Positions 45,919 to 57,546 of a DNA stretch of 64,000 bases are shown here, one piece after another (the stretch's first letter is position 1; the number at the start of each line of letters is the position of its first letter). The stretch is taken from the NCBI GenBank assembly GCA_001600415.1, contig BCJX01000002.1:554968-618967 (forward strand), written 5' to 3'. The DNA is from Pascua guehoae. Lineage: Eukaryota > Basidiomycota > Tremellomycetes > Trichosporonales > Trichosporonaceae. The translations under genes were made by a program, and so were the position numbers. Under the pieces are notes generated by a model. That model saw only the letters and a program-made list of their open reading frames with translations, searched no databases and was not told the DNA's origin.

Positions 45919-45966
45919 TTCGCGAAAACGCACCTTAACCTCAGTAGGATCAAACTTTGGGGGCAT
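45919..45966 (-). pseudogene. 5' fragment of an RPL12 copy without intron 1
   Basis: From ATG 45966 it reads MPPKFDPTEVK continuously, then the first bases of RPL12 intron 2 (GTGCGTTTTCGCGAA), identical to the gene at 36.2 kb. No later L12 exon follows. Intron 1, present in the full gene, is absent here. Confidence 0.75.
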
Positions 45967-46329
45967 ATTGACGACCTTGGACGATGGACTTGGGCCAGAA
46001 GAGTAGGTGTCAAGCTGGTTCTTTTGACGGATGGAATGTCAAGAAGGACACTTTGGGCCGGGAGAACGACGGTGGGACGGTACGACATGAGGGTGGGGTA
46101 CGGCTGTCACTGTGCGTCTGCGGGGGTGGGTGCCACATTTGCCTCCACCTTTTTTCGCCACGGCGGGTTGACGATCATGGGGGATGGAATATGTTTGGGG
46201 ACTGTGTAACGGCAAACAGTCTATTATCGTGAATGCATGGTGTGACGCAGGCAGGAGAAGACGCTACAGTGTGGCCGATTTAGGATTTGTATTGAGCAAC
46301 ACTGGCGACGACACATGGGCTCGCACTTA

Positions 46330-46688
46330 CGGGCGTGTCTGGAGAGTCTTGAGACTGCCACTTCGAGCTCGGTCTGTCAAAGTTGCCCATGGACCAATGC
46401 TGCAATGGCACAGCAAGTGCACACACTGTTTCCTGCTTGTTGTATCCCAGATGTACCCGGGGCTCTCTTGGACCATGGGTGTGCCCGAGCTTAATGCGTT
46501 AGTCTCACGACTTTTCGGTACAGTGGCCGTCAGAAAGGTTGCGACCTCCAATACTTTGCGCCACACCCATCCCATGAGACATCTGGCATATTGCAAGGCA
46601 GATGATCCGAGGCTTTGGGTCAAGCATACCTGAGGCAGCCCGGGAGGCAGTCGCAACCTTTCTGACAGCCACTGTAGATGTGCACTTG
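46330..46688. mobile_element. MITE-like element D, interrupted by element F
   Basis: Left end preceded by TA (46328-46329). GAGACTGCCA...GAGCTCGG and the internal 190 bp match element B in inverse orientation. The right end is split: GACTTTTCGG lies before element F and GATGTGCACTTG after it; joined, they match the right end of element C. Confidence 0.65.
46521..46674. mobile_element. MITE-like element F, 154 bp with 25-bp inverted ends, nested in D
   Basis: TA on both sides (46519-46520, 46675-46676). The left end CAGTGGCCGTCAGAAAGG... (46521-46545) and right end (46650-46674) are inverted copies with a single mismatch in 25 bp. No coding potential. It is the best-preserved element of the block. 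Confidence 0.82.
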
Positions 46689-47646
46689 CAAGCAGTGTTG
46701 GCAGCGCTCAGGCCCTGCGACACGCACGAAGCTGTGCACGGTCTGCGTCCATTCGTGTTCATAGACGAAAGCCATTGCAGCATTCAACATTCGCACTCAT
46801 CCTTGAACTAGGCCATGGATCCAAAGAGTGACAAGCGGTTGGCACATCACGTAGAGGCACGACATGTACACTAGCCCTTGGTCCATGGACCCATACTGCA
46901 GCTGCTGAAAGGTTTCTGAATGTCAACTGTGCCAACTCGTCTGCATCAGCACGTAGGACACGGCCTCACTGAGCGCGAGGTTTGGCGAGACGGCCGAGTG
47001 CTTCAACTCGTCGTCGTACGGCGGAACGTCAAGGTGACGGAACGACAACATGCGTCCGTACGTTTCTGTGGCGTTGGGCGGGTGGTCTCGAGATCACTCT
47101 TGCAGACCACACGGACACCAGAAGCCGTACCCGTCACTATCGCCACGACCCACACCAACGCCGCCATGATCACGGGGTCGATCACGTCGCGCTGCTCCCT
47201 TGACACTCTCACTATTTGAACGTCATCGCCGACATGCCGCTCCTCTCGATACCCACACCAGCATCCTCGTCACCAACAGTGTTAACGACGACAACGTGCC
47301 GATCTCCATTCCTCCGCACCCTCTCACTCCCCGCAACACCATCCCGAGGCATCCTCGCCGTGCACCTCGAGCACAGCGGTGACCCCGACCACACCCAGAG
47401 TCGTCTCCACCTCCACCACAATTTTTCACCCCTGCCCTCTCGCCCCAACCTCTCCCTGCAGTCCCACTTCCCGGCCCCTCGATTCCCAACCTCCCGCAGT
47501 GCCCTTCTCGAAACCATTGCGCGCCAGTTGAAATGTACACCATGCATCCCCAGTCGTGGAGACCGTGTGAAACCTCTCGTCCTCGTAACGCGCACGACAC
47601 CTGCACCCAGCCGGCCACGGGCGCCTCGGCCGGGTCAGGAAGCCGC
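46689..47646. other. Intergenic before RPL15 3' end
   Basis: No supported gene. A plus-strand open frame at 47216-47650 is rich in Pro/Ser/Arg and overlaps the RPL15 stop; I do not accept it. Confidence 0.5.
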
Positions 47647-47827
47647 TTAACGGTAGCGGCGGAGCGAAAGGCTGCTAGGTTAGTAATGCCTCGCAAGTCC
47701 TTGTAGGGGTTTACGCACGTGTTGTGCTTGCGCCAGGTGGCGCGAGCGGGGGTGTGGTTGTACTTGGCACCCTTGCCGAGACCACGGTTGCGCTTGCCCT
47801 CGGCGGTGAGGCCACGGGCCTCGCGGC

Positions 47828-47858
<31 letters not shown>

Positions 47859-47892
47859 GCGGGCGTCGCGGCGGATGGCCTTGTGCGAAGGG

Positions 47893-47938
<46 letters not shown>

Positions 47939-48361
47939 TCCAGTACGAGTTGAGCCTGTGAAGAAGTTAGTTTCAAGGTTTTGGGAGAGATCTGGCACGT
48001 CTCAAAGTTGTACGCACACACGGAGGTTGCCGCAGCGGCGGCCGACACGCTCCTCAGCGGTGCTCTGGAGACCACGCTGGTACTTGAGGTGGTTGACACC
48101 CTGGCGGACGGGCTTGCCGTAGGTGGCACCCTTGGGGACAGGCCTTTTGCGGTTACCGCGGCGGACACGGACGCGGTAGATCACGTAGCCCTGCTTGGCC
48201 TTGTAGCCGAGGCGGCGGGCCTTGTCCGGGCGCGACGGGCGTGCAGCGCGGTGGATGACCGCGAGCTGGCGGTACTCCCAGCAGCGGACGCGCGAGACGA
48301 ACTGGAGCACGTCCGACTGCTTCTTCGTGTAGAGCTCGGAAAGGTACTTGTAGGCACCCAT
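47647..48361 (-). CDS. RPL15: 60S ribosomal protein L15 (eL15)
   Basis: Start ATG at 48361 ([17 protein letters not shown]), stop TAA at 47647-47649. Exon 1 encodes [60 protein letters not shown] and GRRCGNLRV. After an intron near 47960-48020 comes [36 protein letters not shown] and [18 protein letters not shown] last ~45-nt intron (GTGCGT...ACTAACCTAGCAG) leads to KHNTLSLRRYR. All L15 landmarks are present and length (~203 residues) is normal. The bases before the ATG (CTAACACGATTTCCAG) look like a splice acceptor, so a 5'-leader intron is likely, as in many fungal ribosomal protein genes. Confidence 0.96.
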
Positions 48362-50545
48362 CTGGAAATCGTGTTAGCGCGTGCTTTTTATGTTTGTTCG
48401 TAGGAGTAGGAGCTGTTGTCGTCGTTGTCGTTGTTCTCGCTGTCGCTGTTCGAGGTCGGTGCTCGTCGTCGATACCCACTTTGAATTGTCCACCAAACGG
48501 TCACTTGACGGATGAGCTGGCTTCGATGTCCACAACACCCTTGGACAAGACCGCCGACGCTCCCACTCGCAACCCACCACCCACACCCACACCCTCCTCC
48601 TGCCTCGGAAGCTTCTCTCTCTTGAGATTTCAAAATGCTTCCGTTAGAGCCAGCCCCCTATCGGTGTTACCCCGCCTGGATGCTAAACGCCGACATTTTC
48701 GAAAGTGGTTCAAACCTTGTCCCACGTGTTTTCTCTCCTACTTTTGGGCGCTTGGAGCCCCGCATCCTCATCTCGGACAGTTCGGCCATGATCTCCGTCC
48801 GAAACACATGCCATCTTCCGTCTCCGATCACCTCCACCACCACTCACCGCCTGTGCACCTGTGGCCGGGTGAGGCATGTGCCATGTGCGGCACTTGAATC
48901 CAAAGGGGCTCGCATCCTGGCAAGTGCACTGGCATGTAAACCTCGCCTCACTACCCATGCGAGGGCCATGACCATCATACACCTTTGCCTCGTTCAGCTT
49001 GATTGCATACAGCAGCTGGTCGTACAGCATTCTTGCCGTTATCTAGAATTTTTAAAAATGAAAAACGCCACGGCGGGCGGACTCGAGGTCCAAAACGTAT
49101 TTGTTGTTTTGAAATGTCAACAGTGCAGGCAGGGGTTAGTCTGTGCTCAACATGTGTGGCGTGTGGCGCACTACTTGTACCATGTACCATGTACCACACT
49201 CTGTTGGCTGCTACATGTTGCATGCATGTTGCAGCTGGGCGGTCAAAAGCAAGACAGCGTGGGCCTGGCCGCAGTGCTCGCTTGTGCCAAAGGGAGGCGC
49301 CGGCAACCATGCCGCACTGTTGCCAGTTGCCTATTGCCAGCGACCAATGGATAACTGAACAATGCTGGCGCTGCCAATGGCCAGAACGCGAGTGCCGCCC
49401 GCCGCCAGCCGCGCGCCGGCGTGCCGGTAGGACTGTGCGCGAGGTGGGTGCGAACAAGTGGTAGGATGCCCATTTCTCACTTTGAATCTGAATCAGAGAG
49501 AAAATTGTCAGCGACGGCGTTGCAGACTCTGCTGGCCAAAGTTGTTCTCTGCGTCTCTCGACGAGTAGCTCACGAGCTCACGAGTGACTTTGTTTGTTGC
49601 TGGATCAAGTTGGTCAGCCACATGCACGGCTGGCTGCCACTGCGCCACTGCACATTTGTGTTGTGCCTGCCTACCTCGTGACCCCCAAGGCAGATGAGAC
49701 GCCAGTTAAGTATAGCCCGTGCCTCACTCTGCCCCCTTGTACGGATGCACATCTCCCGAGGCCGGCAAGGTCTGGGTCAGTCACTCGTCTCTCACACACA
49801 TGCACTTGTTATCACCTTGCATAGTACATGCATTGAGAGTGCCCAACTCTGAACTCATACGGTCATTATGCATGCATGCACACGCCCATACCCTCTGCAC
49901 ACCTGTATCCCATGGCACACGACTGGAAATGCATTAGAACCGATGATTAGAACCAGACTTTGACCATTTACTAATGAGGGTGTGCAACTGCCCAATAGCC
50001 TCCGAGGGGCGCGTCATCCGATCAAACACGCACCCACTGGCCGCTGGCCGCGAGCCACTGTGCTCGCTCGCAGCCTTTGCCGGCGCCAGCCCACCTCCGC
50101 CACGGCCCTTGTCACGTTTATCCACCTTACTTCACCACGACTAAGACTATCCGTCCACCCACACCCTTTTCCACTCACCACTCAAACACGGCTCCTCGGC
50201 GCCTGCGTCGTCGACCGCAACAGCCCACACCACCCCCCGAACACGTCCCGCGTGCGCGCCGCCGACTATTGTTCTCCGTGCGCTGTGCAAATCTTCGCCC
50301 TAGCCCTTAAACGCGCGCCGCGACCACCAACGCCCGTCTCGTTTCCCCTTGGCCCCGGTCGGTCTGAACACCAGCTAGACCTCGCGCTTGCCGTCTTTAC
50401 ATTCTCGGACCAACCTCTGTGGGCGCGCGCATGCCCCGCGTGAGCGTCACAGCCACTCCGACCCCGCCTCCACACGCATCGCCGCTCCGAGGCCTTGCTG
50501 ACACGCCGTCTAGAGACGCGCGTGGACTAGCCCAACGCGTCGTCC
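48362..50545. other. Intergenic, RPL15 upstream to carrier gene
   Basis: It holds the probable RPL15 5'-leader intron and promoter and the carrier-gene promoter. TACCATG repeats lie at about 49176-49195 and CATGCATGCA-type strings at 49210 and 49870. No supported gene. Confidence 0.5.
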
Positions 50546-53101
50546 ATGATGAACCGGGACCACAACCAGAACGCCGCCGCGTCGTCTTCCGCGGCGCCGT
50601 CGTCGTCTACAAACCCTACACCATCCCAAAATCCCGCCGCGGCGACACTGTCGCCAGCCTCGTCGTCTCCCAACGACCCAGACACCGCCAGCGATACCAC
50701 GACCAGCGGGGACGACTCGGCATTCTACCCGCTCATCAATGACGGGCCCTCGCTCCGCGAACCCCCAGGAGCCGACCTGGCGCCCAAACCCGAGCCCATG
50801 ACGCTCGCAGAGTTCCGCGCCCAGGAAGGCCCCACGGCGCGCGCAGCGCGCCTCCGTGCTCTCTGGTCGTCGCTCCCAAAACTGCCCGCCGTCGATGGCG
50901 ACCAGCCCACCGCTGCCCAGCAAATGCGCCTCCCAGGACAGGGGACAATGAGCACCCTGAGTCCCGAGCGCGCAGCCCGTCTCCGGATCCTCTACCAGGA
51001 AGAGCTCGTGCGGCGGTGCAAGGCCGAGAGCCCAGAGGCAAAGCTCTGGGGCGGCGCAGACGATCTCGTTCCCGTTGAAGCGCCAAAGGACAAGGGCGTT
51101 TCGTGGAAGGCGTTCAGGTGAGTGCGAGTGTGTGGTGGGGTGAGATTGTCGATGTGCGTGGAGACCAGAGACTCGTCTTGAAGACTCGTCTTGCTGCAAC
51201 GCGTCCTGCCTATGCCGCGTTGTCGCTTTGTTGTTGCATCACTGCCGCAATGGTGTGCTCGCCCACAGTGAAGCGTGTGGGCTACTTGATGAGACCGGGC
51301 CTTTCCAATTCAAGGATCGGACTGCCCTAACCTTGCCTCGTCGGACTCCGCTGCGGTCCCGTGTTCACGACCTCGGGAACACGCACTGACTCGCAGGAAA
51401 TACCTGTGGGACCAAGAACGCGAGCTATGGGACATGTTCCACGAGTTTGACCGAAATGGAGACGGAGCGATCGACGCCGACGAGATGGGAGCGGCGCTGC
51501 ACCGTGCCGGCCTCGACCTGCGACCTGCGACGGTCCGAGATCTCGTGCGCGTGCTGTCTGGTACGCCTGGCGGCACGACAGTAGGGTTTGGAGAGTTTCG
51601 CGATTTCCTCCTCATGCTGCCGCGCCGCGCGACACCGAGGGAGATTTACAAGTTTTACCAGGTGCACCAGCGGTATTGGGATGGGCGCGGGGCGGCGCGT
51701 GTCGACAAGGAGGGTGACCTGAACCCATCGTTCCCAAAGGCGCCCGGGTCACCAGAACACTCGACAGCCGAGGGCTTTTTGCGGGAACACCGGCCACACG
51801 ACGAGGAAATGGACGGCATGGACGACGTGGAGATTATCGACGACGAGGAGGAGGACGACATGGGCACCATGAGCGGAAACGAGGCATGGCGCTTCCTCCT
51901 CGCTGGTGGCATTGCAGGCGGCGTGTCGCGTACAGTCACGGCACCATTTGACCGTCTCAAGGTCTTTCTCATTACCTCGACCGCGGCACCAGAAGCAGGA
52001 AACCCATCCCCCTGGCGTGCGGCGCACAATCTCTGGGTGGCCATGGCGCGCATCTACCGTGAAGGCGGCGGCATGCGTGCGTTCTGGGTCGGCAACGGTC
52101 TCAACGTGGCAAAGATTCTCCCAGAGTCGGCCATCAAGTTTGTCTCGTACGAGCAGACAAAGCGCTTCCTGGCCAAACACTGGGACGGTGTGTCTGACCC
52201 CGCCGACATTTCGTCCAGCTCGCGTTTCATCGCCGGTGGTGTGGGTGGTATTACGTCCCAGCTGTCCATTTACGGCCTCGAGACGCTCAAGACGCGTATC
52301 CAGTCCGAACTCGGCCCCAGCAAGGGCTGGCGCGATGTCGTCAGGATGGTCCGCGTCATGTACAAGGAGGGCGGCGTGCGGTCCTACTACCGTGGTCTTA
52401 CTGTGAGTAGGAGTGGAGCGGTTATATGAGCTGAACTGGACCACCCAACGGGCTAGTGCTAACACCCGCTTAGCTTGGCCTCGTCGGTGTGTTCCCGTAC
52501 TCTGCCATTGACATGGGCACGTACGAGACGCTCAAGACGGCATACTGCAGGAGTATGAACACGGACGAGCCGCCAGTGTACGCCGTGCTGTCGTTTGGTG
52601 CCCTGTCGGGGAGTGTCGGAGCAGCGACAGTGTATCGTGAGTGTTGACCTCGGGGAGATGGCCAGGAGGCGATTGGAGCGTGCGTGGTGTGCGGTGTGTG
52701 GTGTGCGGTGTGCAAGCAGGAGAAGTAGCAGAGAAGCTGTTGTTTTGAAGAATTGGAGAACAGGAAGTGTGACACCACACCTGGCACAAACTGTTATCCA
52801 TCTGCCGTGCGCACCCGTTTGCCCCACCACCTTCGCCCCGCCGCGGTCCAGACCATTGTCTCCCATTCCAACACTAACACCACCAGCCATCAACCTCCTC
52901 CGCACCCGCCTCCAGGCGTCGGGCTCATCTGGCCACCCACAGCACTATACAGGCTTTGTCGACGTGCTCCAGCAGACACTGCGCAACGAGGGCTGGCGCG
53001 GCCTCTACAAGGGCCTCCTGCCCAGTATATTGAAGGTCGGCCCCGCCGTCGGCGTCAGCTGGATCGTGTACGAGGACGCAAAGCGCAGGCTGGGCGTCTA
53101 G
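50546..53101 (+). CDS. Calcium-binding mitochondrial carrier (SCaMC/Sal1-type ATP-Mg/Pi carrier)
   Basis: Start ATG at 50546 (MMNRDHNQNAAAS), stop at 53101. A ~190-residue N-terminal region rich in Ser/Ala/Pro precedes an EF-hand (FDRNGDGAIDADEMG, about 51450) and a second, weaker EF-hand-like stretch (VRVLSGTPGGTTVGFGEFRD). An acidic linker (DDVEIIDDEEEDD) leads to three carrier repeats: AGGIAGGVSRTVTAPFDRLK; GVGGITSQLSIYGLETLKTR; and GALSGSVGAATVYP-INLLRTRLQ across an intron near 52638-52887. EF-hand carriers of this group exchange ATP-Mg for phosphate across the inner mitochondrial membrane under calcium control. In repeat 2 the usual signature Pro is Gly (YGLETLK), an oddity. Five exons with short introns. 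Confidence 0.9.
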
Positions 53102-53416
53102 TCGTGCGTCGTCGGGCATGGCCGTCGTGCATTGGGGAGCGGCGAGTGCAGCGGGGTGGGGAGGCAAAGGGCGAGAGGCGGAGGACGGTGGCATCATAGA
53201 GTTGCATCGCATTGGCATAAGCGGCAGCGCGGGCGTTGGCATGTGTGCAGACTGGGCTGTTGTCGTTATTAAACGCTACTAACCTGCTCCTCGAAGCAAG
53301 GAGACGGGCGAGAACTTTCCATGTTGACAACCACGTCAGCCAAACAAAACTTGCAGCAGATGCAGGTGAAATGCATGAGGTACATGATAGTGTGCTCTGC
53401 CTGCTGGCGAGCATGC
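53102..53416. other. Convergent intergenic region
   Basis: It lies between the 3' ends of the carrier gene and the Topors-like gene. Nothing supported. Confidence 0.6.
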
Positions 53417-55525
53417 CTATGCGATAGTGGGGCTATCGCTATTCTTCTCCTTGCTCTCCTTGCCCTCTTTGCCCTCCTGGCTCTCCTGGCCCTCCTGGCT
53501 CTCCTCGCGGTGCTCCACCCCCGCACCCCCGCTCTTCTCCTTTCCCATGTCCGTGTCCTTGATCTCCTTGATCCCCGCATCCCCCTCGCCCGCATCTCCC
53601 TTGTCGTCGGGCACCTCTACCCGCGCCCGCTTGCGCGCCATGAGCTTTTCCCGCAGCGCCCGCGTCCGCCGCTCCTGCAGGAGCTTGGCGCGCAGCTCGT
53701 CGGCGCGCTTTGCATTGTCGCCAGGTGAGCCGTTGGCGGCACCTGTTCCCGGACCTGAGGCTGCGGCGTCTGTGGCCTCGCCCGCTGCCCCAGTCCCAGT
53801 TCCAATCCCAGGCCCAGTCCCGGACCCAGGCCGGGGCCCAGATACGCCGTCCGCGCCCGCACTCGCGCCCACGCCGCTCGCCGCGCCGCCGTTCTCGGCG
53901 GCCTTGGCGCGCGCAAGACGGTCGAGCAGACTGGCCCGGCGTTCCGCGACGCCCTTGATCGCGAGGCCCGCGGACGCGACGGCGCGGTTGAATGTCGCGG
54001 CGGGCGCTCCAAAGGTGTGCGCGTGGGTGTGGGTGTGGGTGTGGGTGTGGGTGTGGGGGTTTGGGTTTGGGTGTGCGTGTGCGTGTGAGTCGTGCGGGTG
54101 CGCCTGCCAGTGCGTCGCTGCATGCACGTGTGTGGCGTCGTGTGGCGTGTGCCCGTTGCCGGTGCTCCTGGTGGTGTCTTCGAGGCGGCGGCGTTCGCGT
54201 TCGCGTGCGTTGGCGCGCTGCTCGCGCCGCCGCGCGCTCTTGGACCGGTAGGAGGGATCGACCCACGAGTCGGCCTCGTCCCAGCGGCGCTCGCGGCGGG
54301 GTGAACGAGACCGGGAGCGGGATCGTGAGCGGGACCGGGATCGTGGCGAGTGTGATCTCCTAGACACTCTCGGTCCATCCCGCGAGTCTCTCGAGGCCCT
54401 CGAGTCCCGCGAGACCGACCTCGACCTCGACCTCGATCTCGACCACGACCGCTCACTCCGTGCGCGCTTGCGTCCTCGCTCGGGCTCGCGGCGCGCCTCG
54501 CCCGGATGCCCCGCGTCGCCATACTGCACGACATCGTCGTAGGCCTCGATACCCAGCGGCGAGCGGAGGAACGCACACAGCTCGTGCGCGAGGTGCTCGG
54601 CGTCGACGGCCACACGGTCGCGGACGAGCGTGACAAACGCGTCCGACCGCACGTCGACAGAGGCGAGGAGGGCGACAATCTCGTCTGCGGCCTCTTGGGC
54701 GTCTGGAATCTCGAGCGCGCGCAGCTCGCGCGTCAGGAATGCCCGCGCGCGCGTTGCCGGCCCTGTCCCCTCGGTCTGCGCGGCGGCCTGCTCGGCGCCA
54801 GCGGCGTCGAGGGCCACGTCCCGCGGCGTCGGGTTCGCACGGAACCCAGTGTGCGCGTTGGACGCGACGTGCAGCGCGTACGTGCCCCGGTCGTAGACTT
54901 GGCGGCGCCGTGCGAGCGCCGCCGTGTGCGCGCGCCATGCGTCCATCTCTGCGGCCGTCCGCGTGCGGCGTGTGCGGGCCCGAGGCTTGTCGGGGAGTGG
55001 CGCTAAGTAGAACTAGTCGTCAGTGGGGAGAGACGATAGAGGCGTGCAAGTGCAAGTGCAAGTGCAAGTGCAAGTGCAAGTGCAAGTTGGGGTGAGGATG
55101 GGTATAAACGCACCTTGGTCGGCTGCCGCGCGTCGAGGTCGTGCAGGAGATAGTCGGCCATGGGCGCCGCGCACAGCGGACACTTGCGCGCCTGGTTTGC
55201 CCACACGCCGATACATGTAAACTGGGCGGATTAGTGTCCGCTCCCATACCCGACAGGCAGGCCAACAACCCGCAGGCCACGAGCGAGCTGGCAACTGCCG
55301 GCTCGAGGCCACGAGACGCCAGCACGCCACGCCGGCCACGCCCCACGCCGCCCACGCGCGACTCACGCAAAACTCGTGTGCACAGCCCCCGACCACTGTA
55401 CGGTCGCTCAGCGGCATGAGGCAGATACAGCACCGCTCCCCCTCGTCGTCGTCGTGCCGGCTCGGCCCCGCCTGTGCGTTGACGCTCACGCGCGGTGGCG
55501 ACGCATGGCGCGTGCGCTCGGCCAT
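53417..55525 (-). CDS. Topors-like RING E3 ubiquitin ligase with RS-rich tail
   Basis: Start ATG at 55525 (MAERTRHASPPRVSVNAQAG), stop at 53417. The RING is split by introns: CCICLMPLSDRTVVGGCAHE-FC | FTCIGVWANQARKCPLCAAP, giving C3HC4 spacing. Exon 3 starts FYLAPLPDKPRARTRRTRTA and carries the Topors-specific helical region: RRQVYDRGTYALHV, FLTRELRALEIPDAQEA, VDVRSDAFVTLVRDRV, HLAHELCAFLRSPLGIEAYD and VVQYGD. A long Arg/Ser dipeptide domain (about 54300-54480), a His-Thr repeat (about 54010-54060) and an acidic/basic tail follow. Topors is a nuclear-speckle dual ubiquitin/SUMO ligase. The conserved RING-plus-helical arrangement makes this assignment good; substrates are unknown. Intron 2 holds a CAAGTG hexamer repeat. 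Confidence 0.85.
55045..55087. repeat. GTGCAA hexamer repeat in a Topors-like intron
   Basis: Seven perfect tandem GTGCAA units within the intron between the RING exon and the long last exon. Confidence 0.9.
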
Positions 55526-57067
55526 GATTCGGCGGGGCTACCGTCAACGCGGGTCGGTCGTGGCTGCGCTCTTGTCGCTAGAGCTGGCGTACTGGCGTAC
55601 TGGCGTGGTTGCGCTTGCGTTCTTGTTAGGCCTGCGATGCGTGTGTTGTTGGGGCAAAGGGTGGATGGATGCGTGCGTTTCACTGCACCAGGCCGCGACG
55701 TCAATTATCGGCTGTGGACGACGCGGCGGGAGCAAATTTGCGGGACCCCGGGTGGCCACGATTACGTGTGGCGAATGGCTGCGTGTGGGTGTGGCGGTCC
55801 GACGTGCCCGGCATCAGCCACCATGGCGTGCAATGTCATGTCCATGGGTCAAGCAGTGTGCATAGGTGTGAATCCTCTGCGATTCTGATGGTATGTGTGC
55901 ACACACAGAACGTGCTGGAGTGAGGACACGTTGGGGACCAAACAACTGTATCGCCGAGGCACAGTATCGGACGTGGAAAACCCCATCTCGTCGTCAACCA
56001 AACATTGCGATTTGGTGCTGCACATGTCTCAAATCGCACAGACAGCTGCGACTCGACATCAAGCCCATCACACTCTGAGCCTTGGCAGAACTGTGTAGCC
56101 TATGGGCGTTCCTCATCCACGGCGTGTACACTGAGACCCTGTGGTATTCACACCGTGATGATACAGACAGATACCCCATGTGCTGCGGAAAGAAGCACGA
56201 TTGCTAGACCCCAGAACAACATCCAGTCACCTCTCGGCGCCCCTCACGACTCGTAGCGTGGTTTTCTTTTATTTTTTTATTCCTGTTTGGGAAGTGTAGG
56301 CACTTTTGACGAGCTGTTGAAGGCACATTTCACCCCGCAGATGGCCCGTGCCACACACACAACCATTCCATCCAGTTCACTGGTTCTCGCGTCTTCTGCC
56401 GTGCGTGCCCCCGATTGGCGTGCCTGTGGCTGAGGTGCGTTACTTACACCAGCAGAGTTGGTGGCTTGTGATGGAGGAGGTTGAAAACATGGCTTGTGGC
56501 AGTAGGGGGTGTCGACATGGACACAGAGCAGTTCTTGTTCTTCACATTGCTGAGTGGTGGGGTTGATGTTTGCGTTGGTGCTTGTGTTAATGTCTGCATT
56601 AGTGTTACTGCTTATGTTGGTGTGGATGCTTGTGTTGATGCTAGTGTTGATGCTTGTTCTGATGTTGGGGTTGACGCTTGTTTTGATGTTGGGTTGATTT
56701 TCGGGTTGATGTTGGTGCGTGGTGTTACGTGTTTTTTTTGCACCCCCCACCCCCCCTCGCCTCCCATCGTTGCCTCCTCTCCCCACTCTCGCATATATAA
56801 ATCGGACGCCTTGAGCATTCCCCCCCTCTTCTCATTCAAGCTCTCCACCACCTCCCTCACCAACAGCACCAGACCCATTGCTCCCACGTCCACTTTCCCA
56901 CTCCTCTTCCAACACCTCTTCAGCCCCACTCGTCGTCACCACCCCCTCCCCCTTGCCCTCCCCATCCCCAATACCAATCCCACCCCACCACCCCCCCACC
57001 CACCCAACCCCCACACTACTCCTCCCTCTTCCCCCCCTCACCCGACATACCTCCCTTCTCCCCCAAC
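55526..57067. other. Intergenic, Topors-like upstream to Cys-pair family gene
   Basis: No supported gene. It contains the TGTTGATGCTTG minisatellite (56561-56735), a T8 (56729 region) and the upstream region of the gene at 57068, with a CATATATAAAT TATA-like box at about 56791. Confidence 0.55.
56561..56735. repeat. Degenerate TGTTGATGCTTG minisatellite
   Basis: About fourteen imperfect ~12-bp units such as TGTTGATGCTTG and TGTTGGTGTGGATGCTTG. Confidence 0.8.
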
Positions 57068-57498
57068 ATGCAGTCCACCAACACCCCCAAGCGCCGCTTC
57101 CAGGAGGAAGTTCCCCTTGCCCCCCACCCTGCTAACACCTCCGAGCGCCAGTCGCTTGGAGGGCCCACAGTCAAGGCCAAGACGTATGTGATCCATGCCG
57201 TCCACTGACTAACACGCAGGTCGGGCCCCCACCTCGCCACCACCTTGGGTGGCAAGGAGAACGCCGGCCCCTACCCCCCGTCCAAGAAGGCCCGCCTTGG
57301 TAAGTCTCTGTTTTTATTTTGCACTCCTTGCGCGTTTCTCTGCTTTCTTGTGCTCTGTGGTGTGCTGTGGCATTTTTTCCTATTTTATTTGGGGTCCACA
57401 CACGCACAACGTCACACGTACACCACACCCCCTGGATGGTGTGTCGTGTGTGGCCATGTTCCTTTTTGTGATGGGATGTGCTGGGATATTTTCTGTTG

Positions 57499-57546
<48 letters not shown>

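Noticed and set aside
46980..47060. tRNA-Ser/Leu-like A box (GACGGCCGAGTG)
   Set aside because: No B box or acceptor pairing follows.
47216..47650. 144-codon plus-strand open frame
   Set aside because: Antisense to the RPL15 3' region, low-complexity Pro/Ser/Arg, and its start looks like chance.
53427..54251. 274-codon plus-strand open frame
   Set aside because: It is antisense to the long Topors-like exon; it exists because of the repetitive RS/HT coding.
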